Positions 62,417-64,000 of a stretch of DNA of 64,000 nt are shown here, piece after piece (position 1 is the first letter of the stretch; the number at the start of each line of letters is the position of its first letter). The notes under the pieces are model-generated. The model was not told where the DNA came from and did not search any database. It saw only the letters and a list, made by a program, of their open reading frames with translations. The position numbers and the translations under genes were made by a program. Origin of the DNA: an uncultured Bacteroidota bacterium (GTDB lineage: Bacteria > Bacteroidota > Bacteroidia > Flavobacteriales > Flavobacteriaceae); assembly GCA_902614065.1 (NCBI GenBank), contig CACMJT010000002.1:1-64000 (forward strand). Reading direction: 5' to 3'.

Positions 62417-63466
62417 ATGGGTGTTGTAACAGGAAATGATGTTCAAAAACTTTTTGATTTAGCAAAGAGAAAAAACTTTGCGATCCCAGCTGTTAATGTA
62501 GTTGGTTCTAATTCAATCAATGCTACCCTTGAAACTGCGAAAAAACTCAATGCCCCCGTAATAATACAGTTTTCTAATGGAGGAGCACTTTTCAATGCTG
62601 GTAAAAGCCTTAGAAACGAAAATCAAAATGCAGCAGTTGCAGGAGCCATATCAGGTGCGAAACATGTTCATGAAATTAGCAAACTTTACGGTTGTCAAGT
62701 GATTTTACATACTGATCATGCAGCTAGAAAACTTTTGCCTTGGATTGACGGTATGATGATTGAAAATGAAAAAAACTTCAAAGATTATGGATACCCTTTA
62801 TTCAGCTCACACATGATAGATCTTTCAGAGGAAAGCATAGAAGAAAATATTAGAACATGTGAATACTATCTTGAAAGAATGTCGAAAATTGGTATAACTC
62901 TTGAAATTGAACTAGGTGTTACCGGAGGAGAGGAAGATGGCGTTGACAATACTGATATCGATAGCTCAAAATTATATACTCAGCCAGAAGAGGTAGCATA
63001 TGCTTATGAAAGATTGATTAAGATAAGTAATAAGTTCACAATTGCAGCTGCTTTTGGAAATGTTCATGGTGTATACCGACCAGGGAATGTTAAACTAACA
63101 CCAAAAATTTTAAAAAATTCTCAAGATTATGTTTCTAATAAATTTAATTTAGATAACAACACAATAAATTTTGTTTTTCATGGAGGATCAGGATCCTCAG
63201 TTGATGAAATTCGTGAAGCCATTTCTTATGGAGCTGTAAAAATGAATATTGACACTGACATGCAATATGCGTTTATGTCAGGGAGCAGAGATTATTTTTC
63301 GAAAAACGCTCAATATTTAAAATCACAAATAGGAAACCCTGATGGAGATGATATACCAAACAAAAAGTATTATGATCCAAGGGTTTGGCTACGAAAGTCT
63401 GAGGAAGCTTTTGTTAACAGGCTTGAAAAAGCTTTTAGAGATTTAAATAATATCAACACTTTGTAA
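62417..63466 (+). CDS. fbaA: class II fructose-bisphosphate aldolase
   Basis: A protein of 349 residues of the E. coli FbaA type. Zinc ligands lie in VILHTDHAARK (His), GNVHGVY (His) and FVFHGGSGSSVDEI (His and phosphate loop), and the base-containing loop is ELGVTGGEEDGVDN. It cleaves fructose-1,6-bisphosphate in glycolysis and gluconeogenesis. It lies directly before accD, with no spacer (stop 63466, next ATG 63467), the usual flavobacterial pairing. Confidence 0.96.
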   Translation: MGVVTGNDVQKLFDLAKRKNFAIPAVNVVGSNSINATLETAKKLNAPVIIQFSNGGALFNAGKSLRNENQNAAVAGAISGAKHVHEISKLYGCQVILHTDHAARKLLPWIDGMMIENEKNFKDYGYPLFSSHMIDLSEESIEENIRTCEYYLERMSKIGITLEIELGVTGGEEDGVDNTDIDSSKLYTQPEEVAYAYERLIKISNKFTIAAAFGNVHGVYRPGNVKLTPKILKNSQDYVSNKFNLDNNTINFVFHGGSGSSVDEIREAISYGAVKMNIDTDMQYAFMSGSRDYFSKNAQYLKSQIGNPDGDDIPNKKYYDPRVWLRKSEEAFVNRLEKAFRDLNNINTL

Positions 63467-64000
63467 ATGGCTTGGTTTCGAAGGAAATTAAAGGGTATTA
63501 GGACCGAGACTAAAGAAAAAAAAGACACACCAGAGGGTCTATGGCACAAGACACCATCCGGAAATATTGTTGATAATGATGAATTAATTAAAAATAATTT
63601 TGTTTCACCAGCTGATAATTTTCACTTAAGAATTGGTTCAGATGAATACTTTAAAATCATTTTTGATGACAATTATGAAGTTCTTTTTGAAAATCTTAAA
63701 AGCACTGATCCACTCGAATTCAAAGATTCAAAAAGTTATAAAGACAGAATAAAGCAAGCCAAAGATAAAAGTGGTTTAAACGAGGCAATTAAGGTTGGAT
63801 ATGGAAAGTCTTACTCAAAAAATATAACAATCGCTGCAATGGACTTTAAATACATTGGAGGTTCGATGGGCTCTGTTGTCGGCGAAAAAATTGCTAGAGC
63901 AGTTGATCATTCTATAAAAAACAAGAGTCCTCTTCTAATAATTTCAAAATCTGGCGGAGCAAGAATGATGGAAGGTGCAATATCTTTAATGCAAATGGCT
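63467..64000 (+). CDS. accD: acetyl-CoA carboxylase carboxyltransferase subunit beta, 3' end beyond window
   Basis: The first 178 codons are present; the gene runs off the window. The N-terminus MAWFRRKLKGI and the crotonase-fold start (MDFKYIGGSMGSVVGEKIAR, ISKSGGARMMEGAISLMQM) identify the carboxyltransferase beta subunit of the fatty-acid-synthesis carboxylase. The four zinc-ribbon cysteines expected at about residues 25-50 are replaced (LWHKTPSGNIVDNDELIKNN and VSPADNFHLRIG), a loss that I recall as normal for Flavobacteriia. It begins right at the aldolase stop. Confidence 0.96.
   Translation, partial: MAWFRRKLKGIRTETKEKKDTPEGLWHKTPSGNIVDNDELIKNNFVSPADNFHLRIGSDEYFKIIFDDNYEVLFENLKSTDPLEFKDSKSYKDRIKQAKDKSGLNEAIKVGYGKSYSKNITIAAMDFKYIGGSMGSVVGEKIARAVDHSIKNKSPLLIISKSGGARMMEGAISLMQMA

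Overview
The window looks like chromosome from an AT-rich marine Flavobacteriia-type Bacteroidota. Four kinds of evidence point there: type IX secretion/gliding genes (gldJ, the T9SS plug protein, porT and two proteins with T9SS type A sorting domains); a complete Na+-translocating NADH:quinone reductase operon (nqrABCDEF-apbE), typical of sodium-using marine bacteria; flavobacterial gene orders (gldJ-murF, plug-apaG-pruA, porT-trmH-tamL-fba-accD); and an AccD without zinc-ribbon cysteines. Species cannot be named from the sequence alone.

Layout. 1-1.65 kb: two minus-strand surface proteins, a collagen-like/head-repeat protein cut by the window edge and a small T9SS substrate. 1.8-8.7 kb: gldJ, murF, a lipoprotein amidase, YceI, an M20D amidohydrolase and YjbQ. 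8.7-15 kb: an SRPBCC protein and a three-gene RND efflux operon. 15-18.2 kb: an AAA+/VWA pair and an NTF2-like lipoprotein behind a perfect 14-bp terminator stem. 18.3-23.2 kb: a surface cluster with a beta-helix protein lacking a sorting domain, a frameshifted head-repeat adhesin with an S74 chaperone domain, and a T9SS type A protein. 23.2-29.4 kb: an amidohydrolase, then two tandem units of about 2.2-2.3 kb, each bounded by a copy of the 3' end of the adjacent tRNA-Val(GAC) gene and carrying cargo but no integrase. 29.4-43.6 kb: mixed housekeeping and accessory genes, including ctlX, a flavin reductase, an O-methyltransferase, tatA, an M1 peptidase, a coupled carboxypeptidase-regulatory/DUF6702 trio, tRNA-Gly(TCC), gpmI and map. 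43.6-50.4 kb: nqr-apbE. 50.5-64 kb: T9SS plug, apaG-like, pruA, rsmG, an aminotransferase, trkH-trkA, porT, trmH-like, tamL, class II aldolase, and accD cut by the window end.

The part most worth attention is 24.75-29.39 kb. Three copies of a 22-bp tRNA 3'-end core lie in direct orientation. The two distal copies share a 167-bp, hairpin-rich end (about 88% identical by eye, no gaps), and the two proximal copies share a 72-bp opposite end. This defines two cassette-like units stacked behind one tRNA. One carries an LpxH-like phosphoesterase plus a glycosyltransferase; the other carries a secreted putative metallopeptidase. The ancestral site can be inferred: the tRNA was probably followed about 8 nt later by the amidohydrolase gene, just as tRNA-Gly is followed 9 nt later by a DUF1080 gene at 38.65 kb.

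All family calls come from reading motifs and lengths by eye; no database search was run. Promoter calls are weak pattern matches.
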